Positions 8,712-17,908 of a DNA stretch of 64,000 nt are shown here, piece after piece. A model generated the notes under the pieces. It saw only the letters and a list, made by a program, of their open reading frames with translations, searched no databases and had not been told where the DNA came from. The DNA is from Clostridiales bacterium Firm_11 (GTDB lineage Bacteria > Bacillota > Clostridia > Christensenellales > Aristaeellaceae), in NCBI GenBank assembly GCA_001604105.1, contig LVAQ01000006.1, positions 1 through 64,000 of the forward strand, given 5' to 3'. Numbering within the stretch: position 1 is the first letter of the stretch; each line of letters starts with the position of its first letter. The translations under genes and the position numbers were made by a program.

Positions 8712-10154
8712 GTGGGCGAATATGCATTAGCCGTCGATCTGGGCGCCAGCAGCGGTCGGCACATTCTTGGCCGGATCGAGAACAGCATCATCACGTATCG
8801 GGAAATTGACCGTTTCCCCAATGAGATCCTCAAGCAAGGCAATCATCAGGTTTGGGAACTTGATACCTTGTACCAGCGCATCCTCGAAGGCTTGCGAGCA
8901 TGTGCCGCTATGGGCACGCCTCCCGCTACGCTTGGCATCGATACTTGGGGTGTTGATTATGTTTTGATAGACGAGGCAGGAAACCGCATTGGGGCCGCGG
9001 TAACCTATCGGGACGCACGCACAAAAGGGTTCCCTGATGCGCTAGAAAACTCGCTTTCTCACACGGCGCTTTATACTGCCACAGGCATCGCCAGGCAATC
9101 CTACAACACAATCTATCAATTGATGGCAGACCTTTCAGTAAACCCCCAACGAAGAACGCAAAACGTTCATTTGCTGTTCATCCCCTGTTACCTGGGTTAT
9201 CGCCTTACCGGCATTGCCCGCAACGAATACACCATTGCATCCACCAGCGGTCTGCTAAACGCGCATACAAAGCAATGGGATCTTATGGTGCTTGCTGCCG
9301 CGGGTATTCCATCCAAATGGCTGGGCGATGCGCCCAGCATGCCCGGCGCATCACTTGCCTTTCTATTGCCCGCGCTGCAAAAAGAACTCGGCTTCCAATG
9401 CAACGTTGTTATGCCGGCCAGTCATGATACGGCCAGCGCATACCTTGCCGTACCGTCGATGAATCAAAATGCCGCCATCCTTTCCAGCGGAACCTGGAGT
9501 TTGCTGGGGATAGAACTGGATGCGCCTATTCTAACCGAAGCCGCACGTGCGGCGGGGTTTACAAATGAAGGTGGCTTTGGCGGGAAAATCACCTTTGTTC
9601 GTAACATCATGGGGCTTTGGATTCTACAGTGCATCCGTCGTCAATGGGATTGCAATATGACGTATGAACAAATGGCTGAAGTCGCGTTGCACGGCAGCGC
9701 CTACTGTGAAACGTTTAATGCTTCGGACGAACGTTTTCTTGCACCGGAAAACATGATTGAGGAAATACTGAAAGCACTACAGGAATACGGCGCGAAACCA
9801 CCGGCAAACGATAGCGAATTGTTATACTGTGTACATCACAGCTTGGCTAAATGCTATCAGATCGCCATACAGCATGTAGCCGCTTTGATTGGCGTTAACA
9901 TCGATTGCCTGCACGTAGTCGGCGGGGGGTGTCAAAACCGAACCCTGAATCAACTCACCGCCGATGCCACGGGGCTCACTGTAATCGCCGGGCCATCTGA
10001 AGCTACTGCCTTGGGCAATCTGATTGCGCAATGGATCGCGTCAGGTGAAATCGCATCCGTTGCGGAGGCCAGGCAATTGGTCAGGAACAGCGTATCGATG
10101 GAAGTATATCAACCGCGCAATATAATTCCTCCCACATTCGACGCACACTGTTAA
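8712..10154 (+). CDS. FGGY carbohydrate kinase, rhamnulokinase/fuculokinase type
   Basis: A 480-residue FGGY kinase with the RhaB-like phosphate-binding start AVDLGASSGR, the substrate-side GIDTWGVDYVLID, and the C-terminal VVGGGCQNRTLNQLTAD. By family it phosphorylates a ketose; in this operon the natural substrate would be L-fuculose. The closest resemblance I can see is to rhamnulokinase, so it may be a recruited RhaB. The start is GTG, supported by GGAGGGG 7 nt upstream. No rhamnose isomerase or rhamnulose aldolase is present in the window. Confidence 0.88.
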   Translation: MGEYALAVDLGASSGRHILGRIENSIITYREIDRFPNEILKQGNHQVWELDTLYQRILEGLRACAAMGTPPATLGIDTWGVDYVLIDEAGNRIGAAVTYRDARTKGFPDALENSLSHTALYTATGIARQSYNTIYQLMADLSVNPQRRTQNVHLLFIPCYLGYRLTGIARNEYTIASTSGLLNAHTKQWDLMVLAAAGIPSKWLGDAPSMPGASLAFLLPALQKELGFQCNVVMPASHDTASAYLAVPSMNQNAAILSSGTWSLLGIELDAPILTEAARAAGFTNEGGFGGKITFVRNIMGLWILQCIRRQWDCNMTYEQMAEVALHGSAYCETFNASDERFLAPENMIEEILKALQEYGAKPPANDSELLYCVHHSLAKCYQIAIQHVAALIGVNIDCLHVVGGGCQNRTLNQLTADATGLTVIAGPSEATALGNLIAQWIASGEIASVAEARQLVRNSVSMEVYQPRNIIPPTFDAHC

Positions 10155-10544
10155 ATCCATTCATGCGGCATTCATCACTATGTAAGTACAACGGCACAAC
10201 TGCACTTCATTGTTTGTTTGCAGGAAGAAAATCTCCTTTGCCCGGAACATCCTCAACATTTTGACTCTTGACATAAGGGTGTAGCTTTGCTACCTTTGTA
10301 TCAACCCCGCACAAGGAGCAGGTACATAAGTTGTCGCTTCGCTACATGCGCATTGGAAGGAACAGGCTTTTCCGTTTCCCATTGCGTATCATTGAATACG
10401 GTGAATATGTAGCGAAGGGCAGCCAGGGATCATAGCGCAATGGACAGGCATTGAACTGACGCGGTCAGGAGCGTTTGATAACGGTATCTGCTACTTGGTG
10501 TAGATCAGCCATAGCAAACATGTTGTACATGAGGAGTCGATAGT
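10155..10544 (+). other. Gene-free 390-bp leader of araA with an inverted repeat
   Basis: No protein gene is visible. CTTCGCTACAT at 10337-10347 is perfectly complemented by ATGTAGCGAAG at 10407-10417, with 59 nt between, and a smaller GTAGC/GCTAC hairpin lies near 10280. A TTGACA at 10268-10273 lacks a good -10. The region may be a structured leader controlling araA. Confidence 0.4.
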
Positions 10545-12023
10545 ATGATGAAGGATTACGAATTCTGGTTTGTGGTTGGTTCCCAATTCCTGTATGGTTC
10601 AGAGGTGCTGGATACCGTTGCAAAGCGCGGAGCAGAAATTGCCGAGAAACTCAATCAAAGCGGCAACCTGCCCTGCAATGTTGTTTATAAGGTTACGGCG
10701 AAAACCAATCAAGAAATCACCGAGCTTGTACGGCAAGCTAACTTTGATGCGCGTTGCGCAGGGATCATTACCTGGTGCCACACTTTCTCACCCAGCAAAA
10801 TGTGGATCAACGGCCTTGCCTCGCTCCAAAAGCCGTACTGCCATCTGGCTACGCAATACAACCGTGAGATTCCCAACGAAGAGATCGATATGGATTTCAT
10901 GAATCTGAATCAATCCGCGCATGGCGATCGCGAGCATGGCTTTATTGCTGCGAGGCTGCGCATGCCACGCAAGGTTGTCGCAGGCTACTGGCAGGAAGAA
11001 TCCGTGCAAAAGCGGCTTGGGGAATGGATGCGCGCAGCGGTTGGCGTCGCTTTTTCTAAGAACCTAAGCGTAATGCGTTTTGGCGATAACATGCGCGAGG
11101 TAGCTGTTACCGAAGGCGATAAAGTTGAAGTGCAGATCAAGCTCGGTTGGCAAGTAAACACTTGGCCTGTGGGGACATTGGTTGAGTATATGGATGCCGT
11201 GACCGACGCGGAACTGGAAGCACAAATGGATATCTATCGTAATGCCTATACCTTGCCGCAAGGGGATCTTACGGCTGTGTACTATCAGGCACGAGAAGAG
11301 ATTGCCATGAAGAAAATGCTGGATGAGCAGAACTGTAAAGCGTTCTCCAATACATTTCAAGATTTGTACGGCATGCAGCAGCTTCCTGGGTTGGCATCCC
11401 AGCATTTGATGTCGCTTGGCTATGGGTACGGCGGCGAAGGCGATTGGAAAGTGGCGGCTATGACAGCCATTATGAAAGCCATGAGCGAGGGCATGCATGG
11501 CGGCACCGCATTTATGGAGGATTATACCTATCACCTCGCCAAAGGGAATGAGTTCAGCCTTGGCGCCCATATGCTTGAAGTGTGCCCCTCCATTGCGCAG
11601 GACAAACCCCGCATTGAAGTGCATCCGCTTGGCATTGGTGATCGGGAAGCGCCCGCGCGGCTTGTGTTCGAGGGTCACGCAGGAGCAGCCATCGTTGTAA
11701 GTCTGGTGGATATGGGCGGTCGACTGCGCTTGATTTGCCAGGATATCGAGTGTATTCCCGCCGCAATGGATATGCCCAATTTGCCTGTTGCGCGCGTGAT
11801 GTGGAAACCTGCACCCGATCTGGCTACCGGCATCGAATGTTGGGTCACTGCGGGGGGCGCGCACCATACTGTGCTCTCCTATGATGTGACGGCCGAGCAG
11901 ATGCGCCAGTGGGCAAATATGATGCAGATCGAATATGTGCATATCGGCGCGGACACCACCCCGGAGAAGCTGGAGGAAGAACTGTTCCTCAAAGACATCG
12001 CGTGGAAACTACGCGCCCTGTAA
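10545..12023 (+). CDS. araA: L-arabinose isomerase
   Basis: A 492-residue protein, normal AraA length, starting KDYEFWFVVGSQFLYG as in AraA. It contains GIITWCHTFSPSKMWI, then GYGYGGEGDWK and FMEDYTYH with the metal-ligand glutamates, and LGAHMLEVCPS with a ligand histidine. It converts L-arabinose to L-ribulose with Mn2+. No araB or araD is adjacent. The upstream FGGY kinase and class II aldolase family enzyme could conceivably substitute, but that is inference. GGAG lies 8 nt before the ATG. Confidence 0.95.
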   Translation: MMKDYEFWFVVGSQFLYGSEVLDTVAKRGAEIAEKLNQSGNLPCNVVYKVTAKTNQEITELVRQANFDARCAGIITWCHTFSPSKMWINGLASLQKPYCHLATQYNREIPNEEIDMDFMNLNQSAHGDREHGFIAARLRMPRKVVAGYWQEESVQKRLGEWMRAAVGVAFSKNLSVMRFGDNMREVAVTEGDKVEVQIKLGWQVNTWPVGTLVEYMDAVTDAELEAQMDIYRNAYTLPQGDLTAVYYQAREEIAMKKMLDEQNCKAFSNTFQDLYGMQQLPGLASQHLMSLGYGYGGEGDWKVAAMTAIMKAMSEGMHGGTAFMEDYTYHLAKGNEFSLGAHMLEVCPSIAQDKPRIEVHPLGIGDREAPARLVFEGHAGAAIVVSLVDMGGRLRLICQDIECIPAAMDMPNLPVARVMWKPAPDLATGIECWVTAGGAHHTVLSYDVTAEQMRQWANMMQIEYVHIGADTTPEKLEEELFLKDIAWKLRAL

Positions 12024-12701
12024 AGCTTTACGACAAAGCACGCTCTGCTGATAAAGCAGCACTTCCCAACATTGATGGGAACAAGGCGCGACGTATTCAA
12101 ACAGTTTGAAAAACCATGGCGACAAATCCAGAGCACGTCTCGTTTGCATGAAAGCTGCGGGAGGTGTTTTTGGCTTTCGTTGTATTTTTCATGTGGGGAA
12201 CCAATGCTTCCGAAACGTTGGGAATTACTGGCGTACACATAGGATGCCTAAGCGTTCACAGGCGGCATATGAGAATTTTTATTGATAATTCATAGCAAGT
12301 TACGCTTGAAAAAGCCATTGGCTATTCAACGCATTTTATCCCCATTTTCGTTGGCGTTTTGTATGGGTCTGTACTGGACAATCCCTTATCAGTTATGCTA
12401 CTATTCACATTAACCCGGAGTTTTGATAACGTTGTCCGTGTCTGCCAACATGCATTTGTACTGCGCTTTTGGTGTAGCATCGATGGCGCACGCTCGGAAG
12501 CAACGTAAGCCCATGGATTCTCACGAACGCTGGCGACTAATTGCCCAACCCATCCGCCAACACGGATGCCCTCGGCTTGCCAGCTTTTGGTTACTCATTG
12601 AACAACAGCTTAGGACATGGTTCACGATTTTTAGAATTTTGCGAAGCACGTTCACAACGGTCTCACCGCGAACGTGCCTTGTGCGAAACGGAGTTGACTG
12701 G
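12024..12701 (+). other. Gene-poor 680-bp gap before the CrtN/Q/O-like operon
   Basis: Only short, unconvincing frames are present. A possible promoter is TGGACA (12375-12380), 18-nt spacer, TACTAT (12399-12404), giving a leader of nearly 300 nt before the ATG at 12702. The frame of the downstream oxidoreductase stays open back to 12423, but those 93 codons do not read like protein. Confidence 0.35.
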
Positions 12702-14297
12702 ATGGATAGAACATGTGATGTTTTGGTCGTCGGTGCTGGGATGGCAGGGCTTACTGCCGCCGCATATGCGGCAAAAGCGGGGAGAGATGTGCTGATATGT
12801 GAAAAGGCCGAAAAAGTAGGCGGGCTTGTCACGGATTTTACTGTCGATGGATTCCATTTTGATGCTGGGCTTCGCGCGATTGAGAATTCCGGCGTCATTC
12901 ATCCAATGCTGCGGGATTTGGGCTTAGATGTACCGTTCTATGCTAATCCAGTTACCATTCGCATACAGCATCACCAGATTCGTTTGAATCGTGATGGGCT
13001 TTCGCAGTATGGTATGATGCTCGCTGCGCTTTTCCCGCAACAGGAAGCCGATATTCAAGCCATTCTCCACGAAATCCGTCGTGTGATGGATGTAATGGAT
13101 GTACTTTATGGTATTGATAACCCCCTATTCATGGATATGAAGAGTAACCCCACTTATCTAATGCGGACTGTATTACCATGGCTGTTGCGTTATCAGCACA
13201 ATATACGTAAAGTGAAAAAGCTGCAAACGCCCATCGAAACATATCTTTCTCGCTTTACCACGAATCAGGCGTTAATTGATATCATTGCGCAGCATTTTTT
13301 TCGATATACCCCCTGCTTTTTTGCACTGAGTTACTTTGGCTTATATCAGGATTATCAGTATCCCAAAGGCGGAACCGGTGCTCTGACGGCGATGATGGTT
13401 CAGTACTTGCATTCAAAACAAGTCGATATCCAATGTCAAACAGAAATCATGCGGATTAATGCCGCCGCAAAAACTGCATGGAACAGCGCCGGTGAATCCA
13501 TCCGCTATCGAGAAATGATATGGGCAGCAGATGCTAAGGCTCTTTATGGCGCAGTTGAACAACATGCTAACCTGCCAAAATCCTTTACCGCAATGGCACA
13601 TAAAGTTGCCAGCGCGCGAGGCGGAGACTCGGTATTATCAGTATTCATGGCGTTGGACGTTTCACCCGAGGCCATTGATGAGGCGTTTGGAGCACACTGC
13701 TTCTATACTCCCGCCACCCAAGGGCTCTCCAGTCTGGGGCTGGACAGTTGGCAACACGCATCGCTCGAAACGGATCATCGAAAAGCGCTTGAAACCTGGG
13801 TTGATCGATACTTATCGCTCACAACTTATGAAGTATCCTGCCCCGTTCTCCGGGATGCTACGCTTGCGCCTGCGGGGCAATGCGGGCTGATTGTGAGCAC
13901 ATTGTTTAGCTATGATCTGACGCGGTTGATTCAGCAGGCAGGTTGGCTGGAGGAATGGAAATCCCAATGCACCGAGCGAATACTCGATCAACTGGCAATC
14001 GCTTTGCCACAAATGCGTGATCGCGTTATCTTCACCGACTGTGCAACGCCCCTGACCTTGCAAAGCAGAACCAGCAATACAGATGGCGCCATCACAGGTT
14101 GGGCGTTTTCCAGTATCATGCCCGCAGAATCCCGCTTTGAGAAAATCGCGCAGTCGGTTCAAACGCCTATCCCTCATGTGCATCAAGCCGGGCAGTGGAC
14201 TTTCAGCCCTTCCGGCCTCCCGGTATCCATTATTACCGGAAAATTAGCCGCAGACCGTGTGCTCAAAGAGCTTTCGAGGAATCGCCATGACCGCTGA
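12702..14297 (+). CDS. FAD-dependent oxidoreductase of the phytoene desaturase (CrtI/CrtN/CrtP) superfamily
   Basis: A 531-residue flavoprotein. The dinucleotide-binding motif VLVVGAGMAGLTAAAYAAKAG starts at residue 7 and is followed by EKAEKVGGLVTDFTVDGFHFDAGLRAI, as in carotenoid desaturases and retinol saturases. PKGGTGALTAMMVQYLH and a C-terminal HQAGQWTFSPSGLPVSIITGK segment also fit. The chosen ATG has CGGAG about 9 nt upstream; the open frame continues 93 codons further out but is not protein-like. It overlaps the glycosyltransferase gene by 11 nt. In staphyloxanthin loci the equivalents are CrtN or CrtP. Its true substrate is uncertain because no CrtM is nearby. Confidence 0.8.
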   Translation: MDRTCDVLVVGAGMAGLTAAAYAAKAGRDVLICEKAEKVGGLVTDFTVDGFHFDAGLRAIENSGVIHPMLRDLGLDVPFYANPVTIRIQHHQIRLNRDGLSQYGMMLAALFPQQEADIQAILHEIRRVMDVMDVLYGIDNPLFMDMKSNPTYLMRTVLPWLLRYQHNIRKVKKLQTPIETYLSRFTTNQALIDIIAQHFFRYTPCFFALSYFGLYQDYQYPKGGTGALTAMMVQYLHSKQVDIQCQTEIMRINAAAKTAWNSAGESIRYREMIWAADAKALYGAVEQHANLPKSFTAMAHKVASARGGDSVLSVFMALDVSPEAIDEAFGAHCFYTPATQGLSSLGLDSWQHASLETDHRKALETWVDRYLSLTTYEVSCPVLRDATLAPAGQCGLIVSTLFSYDLTRLIQQAGWLEEWKSQCTERILDQLAIALPQMRDRVIFTDCATPLTLQSRTSNTDGAITGWAFSSIMPAESRFEKIAQSVQTPIPHVHQAGQWTFSPSGLPVSIITGKLAADRVLKELSRNRHDR

Positions 14298-15381
14298 GCT
14301 TGTATTTAGCCTTCTTGGTCTTGTAACCAGCAGGATTCTGTTCTATCACGTTCCAAGCATGCGGGAACAACCGGCTGTAATGGATGCTGCTCGCGTATCC
14401 ATTATCATTCCGGCGCGCAATGAAGCAAAAACGCTGCCAGGATTGCTGGCGGATTTGCAGCAGCAAACCTCGAAACCGCTGGAAATCATCTGCGTGGACG
14501 ATGCTTCTACGGATGCGACAGAGCGCATTGCAAGAGAATACGGCGCCACAGTTATTCAAGCAGCACAGCGACCATCCGGCTGGCTTGGGAAACCATGGGC
14601 TTGCCAGTGCGGCGCACAGGCGGCCAAAGGTGAGCATCTTCTGTTTCTCGATGCTGATGTGCGCTTCGCACCCGTTGCGCTGGCTGTACTGCTTGGGCAG
14701 TATGGTACTGGGGATGCAGTCGTGTCCGTACAGCCCTATCATCATATTGGCAAGGGATATGAGCAGCTTGCGCTTCTCTTCAATATGATTCAGTTGGGCG
14801 CAAATGGAACTGCGTTGCCACGGCAAGCCCCAGTGGGGCTATTTGGCCCTTTGGTGTTGATTTCTCAATCCGCTTTCAAAGCGGTTGGAGGCTATGCGTG
14901 TGTTCGAACTTCCATCGCAGAAGATGTGGCGTTGGGTATTCTCTTGAAACAGGCGGGCAACACACTGCGGTTATTTGCAGGTTATCAGCGAATCCGTTTT
15001 CGTATGTATCCAGATGGCTTAAACGCATTGATTCAGGGCTGGACGAAGAACTTCGCGGTTGGCGCGACCAAAGCGCCCCTTTGGCTTTCCTTGCTGGTGT
15101 TCCTGTGGGTGACCGGATGCATCGCCGCTCCGCTTGGATTCTCTGCCGCGGTTATTACCGCCCGATGGATGGAAGCGTTCATATTCCTTATTCTATATGG
15201 GCTGTGGGTTATGGAAATGAAGCGGGTTGGCAGTAAAGTGGGTCGATTCCATCCGATGACTTTTCTACTTTATCCCATTTCCCTTGTCTTGTTTCTGTGG
15301 GTCTTTCTTCGCTCTGGCCTAAAAAGAATCTTCAAGCGTCCTGTGCAATGGAAGGGACGCAACATTCCATGGGAGAGGTGA
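14287..15381 (+). CDS. crtQ: CrtQ-like family 2 glycosyltransferase
   Basis: A 364-residue membrane-associated GT-A glycosyltransferase. It has SIIIPARNEAKTLPGLL, the VDDAS nucleotide-binding Asp, FLDADVRF (DxD-type), and an AEDVALG acceptor-base region. Long shared blocks with staphylococcal CrtQ as I remember it include VSVQPYH, FRMYPDGLNALIQGWTKN and a terminal VQWKGR. CrtQ glucosylates 4,4'-diaponeurosporenoate. Two to three hydrophobic helices lie near the C terminus. GAGGA 6 nt upstream supports the ATG at 14287 over one 30 nt earlier. The next gene starts 4 nt after its stop. Confidence 0.8.
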   Translation: MTAELVFSLLGLVTSRILFYHVPSMREQPAVMDAARVSIIIPARNEAKTLPGLLADLQQQTSKPLEIICVDDASTDATERIAREYGATVIQAAQRPSGWLGKPWACQCGAQAAKGEHLLFLDADVRFAPVALAVLLGQYGTGDAVVSVQPYHHIGKGYEQLALLFNMIQLGANGTALPRQAPVGLFGPLVLISQSAFKAVGGYACVRTSIAEDVALGILLKQAGNTLRLFAGYQRIRFRMYPDGLNALIQGWTKNFAVGATKAPLWLSLLVFLWVTGCIAAPLGFSAAVITARWMEAFIFLILYGLWVMEMKRVGSKVGRFHPMTFLLYPISLVLFLWVFLRSGLKRIFKRPVQWKGRNIPWER

Positions 15382-15385
15382 ACGC

Positions 15386-15898
15386 ATGCAAATCCTGTTT
15401 CTGCCATTGCCATGGACGCTTTTACTATGCTTTATCGGCTGGTTTGTTTTTCAATTTGGCGCTGCGCTGCTTTGCTTGAAGATGCCAGATCGTTGGTTTT
15501 CACCCCATCGATTTCCTTTTCGCGCACAGCGTTGGGAATCCAGCGGGCGTGTATATGCATTCCTACGAGTACAGCGTTGGAAACGGCTGTTGCCAGATGG
15601 CGCGGCAGTGCTGAAAAGCGGATATCGAAAAAAAGCCTTGGCGGATTTTTCCACAGAGAACCTTGACCGCTTTATGATAGAATCCTGCCGTGCTGAGATG
15701 ACGCATTTATTGGCGATTTTTCCTTTCTGGGTTTTCGGTCTTATTGGCCCTCCCATTATTATTTGGATGATGCTGGGCTATGCGCTGATAATCAATGTCC
15801 CGTGTATGATCGCGCAACGTTATAATCGACCTCGTATTCAACGGATTCTCGATACGTATCGCAAGCGAACATTTGATTCGGGGCAAGCATCCACGTAA
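15386..15898 (+). CDS. crtO: CrtO-like acyltransferase (glycosyl-4,4'-diaponeurosporenoate acyltransferase family)
   Basis: A 170-residue membrane protein, close to the length of staphylococcal CrtO. It has an N-terminal membrane segment, the RVQRWKRLLPDG block, FMIESCRAEMTHLL, and NVPCMIAQRYNRPRI, which match CrtO's RKWKHKILDG, MIIETKRAEL and ANVPIIIVQRYNRPRL from memory. CrtO esterifies the sugar of the glycosylated carotenoid with a fatty acid. Directly coupled to the CrtQ-like gene. The conserved pair strongly suggests a glycosylated, acylated lipid product; its core is unknown here. Confidence 0.8.
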   Translation: MQILFLPLPWTLLLCFIGWFVFQFGAALLCLKMPDRWFSPHRFPFRAQRWESSGRVYAFLRVQRWKRLLPDGAAVLKSGYRKKALADFSTENLDRFMIESCRAEMTHLLAIFPFWVFGLIGPPIIIWMMLGYALIINVPCMIAQRYNRPRIQRILDTYRKRTFDSGQAST

Positions 15899-16267
15899 CG
15901 GAGCATATCAGCACGCTTGCCGAATAATGACCTCGCCCACAATTCGTTGCATCCTACGCTACAGCTTCATATAACAAAACATTCCACCATAGGCTATTCG
16001 CTTACGTGTTGCACGTTGATAGCGCTTGATGCGCGGCGAGGATGCGTTAGCCGCTGTGCAGGTTTATCATTAACGCAAACACAACGAGTCGCAAAAGCGC
16101 ACGTTTGATGGATAGTATATCGGGCACTTGAAACACAAGTGTTCATCAATCGTATAAGCATGCGCAAGCGTGTGGAAATGATTGCGCATTGTCTTCTTGT
16201 CTGAAAATGTTAAGTACAGTAATCTTCGACGATAATCGTGATTATGTGGTATCAGGCTGCTACGCGC
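15899..16267. other. Gene-free convergent gap
   Basis: This 369-bp stretch lies between the end of the CrtO-like gene and the end of the Na/Pi symporter gene. I see no convincing gene, and no terminator with a T-run; a weak GGCTAC/GTAGC pairing spans 16270-16295. Confidence 0.3.
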
Positions 16268-17908
16268 TTACCAGAGTAGCCTTTTGCCCTCCGTATCAGG
16301 CGAGTCCACCGAGGTAGCGAGATTATCCGCATGGTCTGCAATCCGTTCCAGATTGTTGAGCATATCCATATAGTACATGCCATTCTTCGGCGTGCATTTC
16401 TTACATTTGACACGGTTAACATGATTCTTTGCTAATTCTTCGGACAACCGGTCCACTTCCGCTTCAGCTGCTTCTACACGGGCGATCACCTGCGGATCGA
16501 TAATCTGCTCGCGCACGATTTCGATGGCCTGATCCACCATGACGCTGATGATGCCATAGAGCATCTCGATCTCATGATTCGCTTTGGCGCTGAAACGCGT
16601 TTTTTCCTTGCGCCGTGCATTTGCGATATCCACAATGTTCACAGCGTGGTCGCCTATGCGTTCCAGATCATTAACAACATGAAATAATGACCCCATCAGG
16701 TGGACATCTCGGCTGGTAAGCGTAAGCCCACGCAGTTCAATCATTTTCGCGGTAATCTCCGCGTTTAGGTAATCAATGACGTTTTCGCGGTTATTAAACT
16801 CTTCTAATGGCAACTCTTTGTTGGAGAAAAAACATACCATTGCGTAATCAAGGTTTGCTTTAACCAATTCCCCCATTCGCGTTACCTCACGAAAGAGTTG
16901 CTTGGCGGCAATGGGCGGGGTTGAGAATAAGCGATCGTCGAAGTATGTCAGGCGCATAGGCTCTTCTTGCTTGTCCTTGCCTCGAATAATCATAAAGGAA
17001 AGTCTCTCGAGCACGGAGGAAAGCGGTAAAAGCACCAGTGTGGTCGTCACGTTGAAGCTCACATGCGCCAGCGCGATTTGAAGGCGCAGATTATCGCCTG
17101 CAATCCGTATTACCCATTGTTCAAAAGGCAGTGTGAGCGTGATCACGATAAACATAAGGGCGCCAATTACATTGAAGAGCAAATGCACCATCGCCGCACG
17201 GCGAGCGGTTTTGTTGGCGCCGATAGAAGCCAGCATGGTTGTGATGCACGTACCGATATTCTGTCCATAGAGTATGAACATTGCAGCGTGGAGGCTGATC
17301 AATCCTGAGCCTGCTAAAGCCTGCAAAATGCCGATGGAGGCAGAGCTGCTCTGGATCAACGCAGTCAGCAGTGCCCCAACCAACACGCCAAGCAACGGGT
17401 TGCTCACTTCCGTCATGAGGTTACGAAAACCATCCCAGTTTTGCATGGGTTTCATCGCAGAAGACATGGTCTCCATACCAATGAATAGTACGCCCATCCC
17501 CATGAAAATCTGCCCCAGCATTTTCAAGGATCCGCGTTTCCCGCCCAGCATTAGGAAAAGGCCAATCGCCGCAAAAATAACACCAAAATCCAGCTTGACA
17601 GAAAGTATTAAAGAGGTGACTGTAGTGCCGATGTTGGCGCCCATAATCACACCGATGGCTTTGGTTAGCGGCAACAGGCCAGCGTTTACAAAGCCGACCG
17701 CCATTACCGTAGTAGCGCTGGAGCTTTGGATCACGGCGGTTACAAGTGCGCCAACAAAAACAGCCATGACCTTGTTCCTGGTGAGCACTTCAAGGAGGCG
17801 CTGCATTTTATGCCCTGCGGCCTTTTCAAGCCCCGTGCCCATTTCCATGATTCCATACAAAAACAGCCCTAATCCCGCAAAGAGCTTGATGATATCCATA
17901 ATCTGCAT
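16268..17908 (-). CDS. Na+/phosphate symporter family protein with C-terminal PhoU-like domain
   Basis: A 546-residue NptA/YjbB-type protein. The N-terminal two-thirds contain two inverted Na_Pi_cotrans repeats, each with the QSSSA signature (VTAVIQSSSATTVMAVGF and LTALIQSSSASIGILQAL). The C-terminal part from about residue 350 is helical and PhoU-like (VHLMGSLFHVVNDLERIGDHAVNI; MLNNLERIADHADNLA). It is predicted to move phosphate with sodium across the membrane. AGGAGG 7 nt upstream fixes the ATG at 17908, although the frame stays open 141 nt further. It stands alone, with no pst or phoR genes nearby. Confidence 0.9.
   Translation of the reverse strand: MQIMDIIKLFAGLGLFLYGIMEMGTGLEKAAGHKMQRLLEVLTRNKVMAVFVGALVTAVIQSSSATTVMAVGFVNAGLLPLTKAIGVIMGANIGTTVTSLILSVKLDFGVIFAAIGLFLMLGGKRGSLKMLGQIFMGMGVLFIGMETMSSAMKPMQNWDGFRNLMTEVSNPLLGVLVGALLTALIQSSSASIGILQALAGSGLISLHAAMFILYGQNIGTCITTMLASIGANKTARRAAMVHLLFNVIGALMFIVITLTLPFEQWVIRIAGDNLRLQIALAHVSFNVTTTLVLLPLSSVLERLSFMIIRGKDKQEEPMRLTYFDDRLFSTPPIAAKQLFREVTRMGELVKANLDYAMVCFFSNKELPLEEFNNRENVIDYLNAEITAKMIELRGLTLTSRDVHLMGSLFHVVNDLERIGDHAVNIVDIANARRKEKTRFSAKANHEIEMLYGIISVMVDQAIEIVREQIIDPQVIARVEAAEAEVDRLSEELAKNHVNRVKCKKCTPKNGMYYMDMLNNLERIADHADNLATSVDSPDTEGKRLLW

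Noticed and set aside
11064..11942. 292-codon open frame antisense to araA
   Set aside because: araA is clearly coding here; the antisense frame has His- and Cys-rich low-likelihood composition and no ribosome site.
12170..12295. 41-codon frame starting at TTG after GGGAGGTG
   Set aside because: Spacing of 4 nt is too short, the product resembles nothing, and no coupling to neighbours is seen; left unannotated.
12423..12701. 93-codon N-terminal extension of the phytoene-desaturase-like protein
   Set aside because: It does not read like protein, and the flavin motif starts just after the ATG at 12702, which has its own ribosome site.
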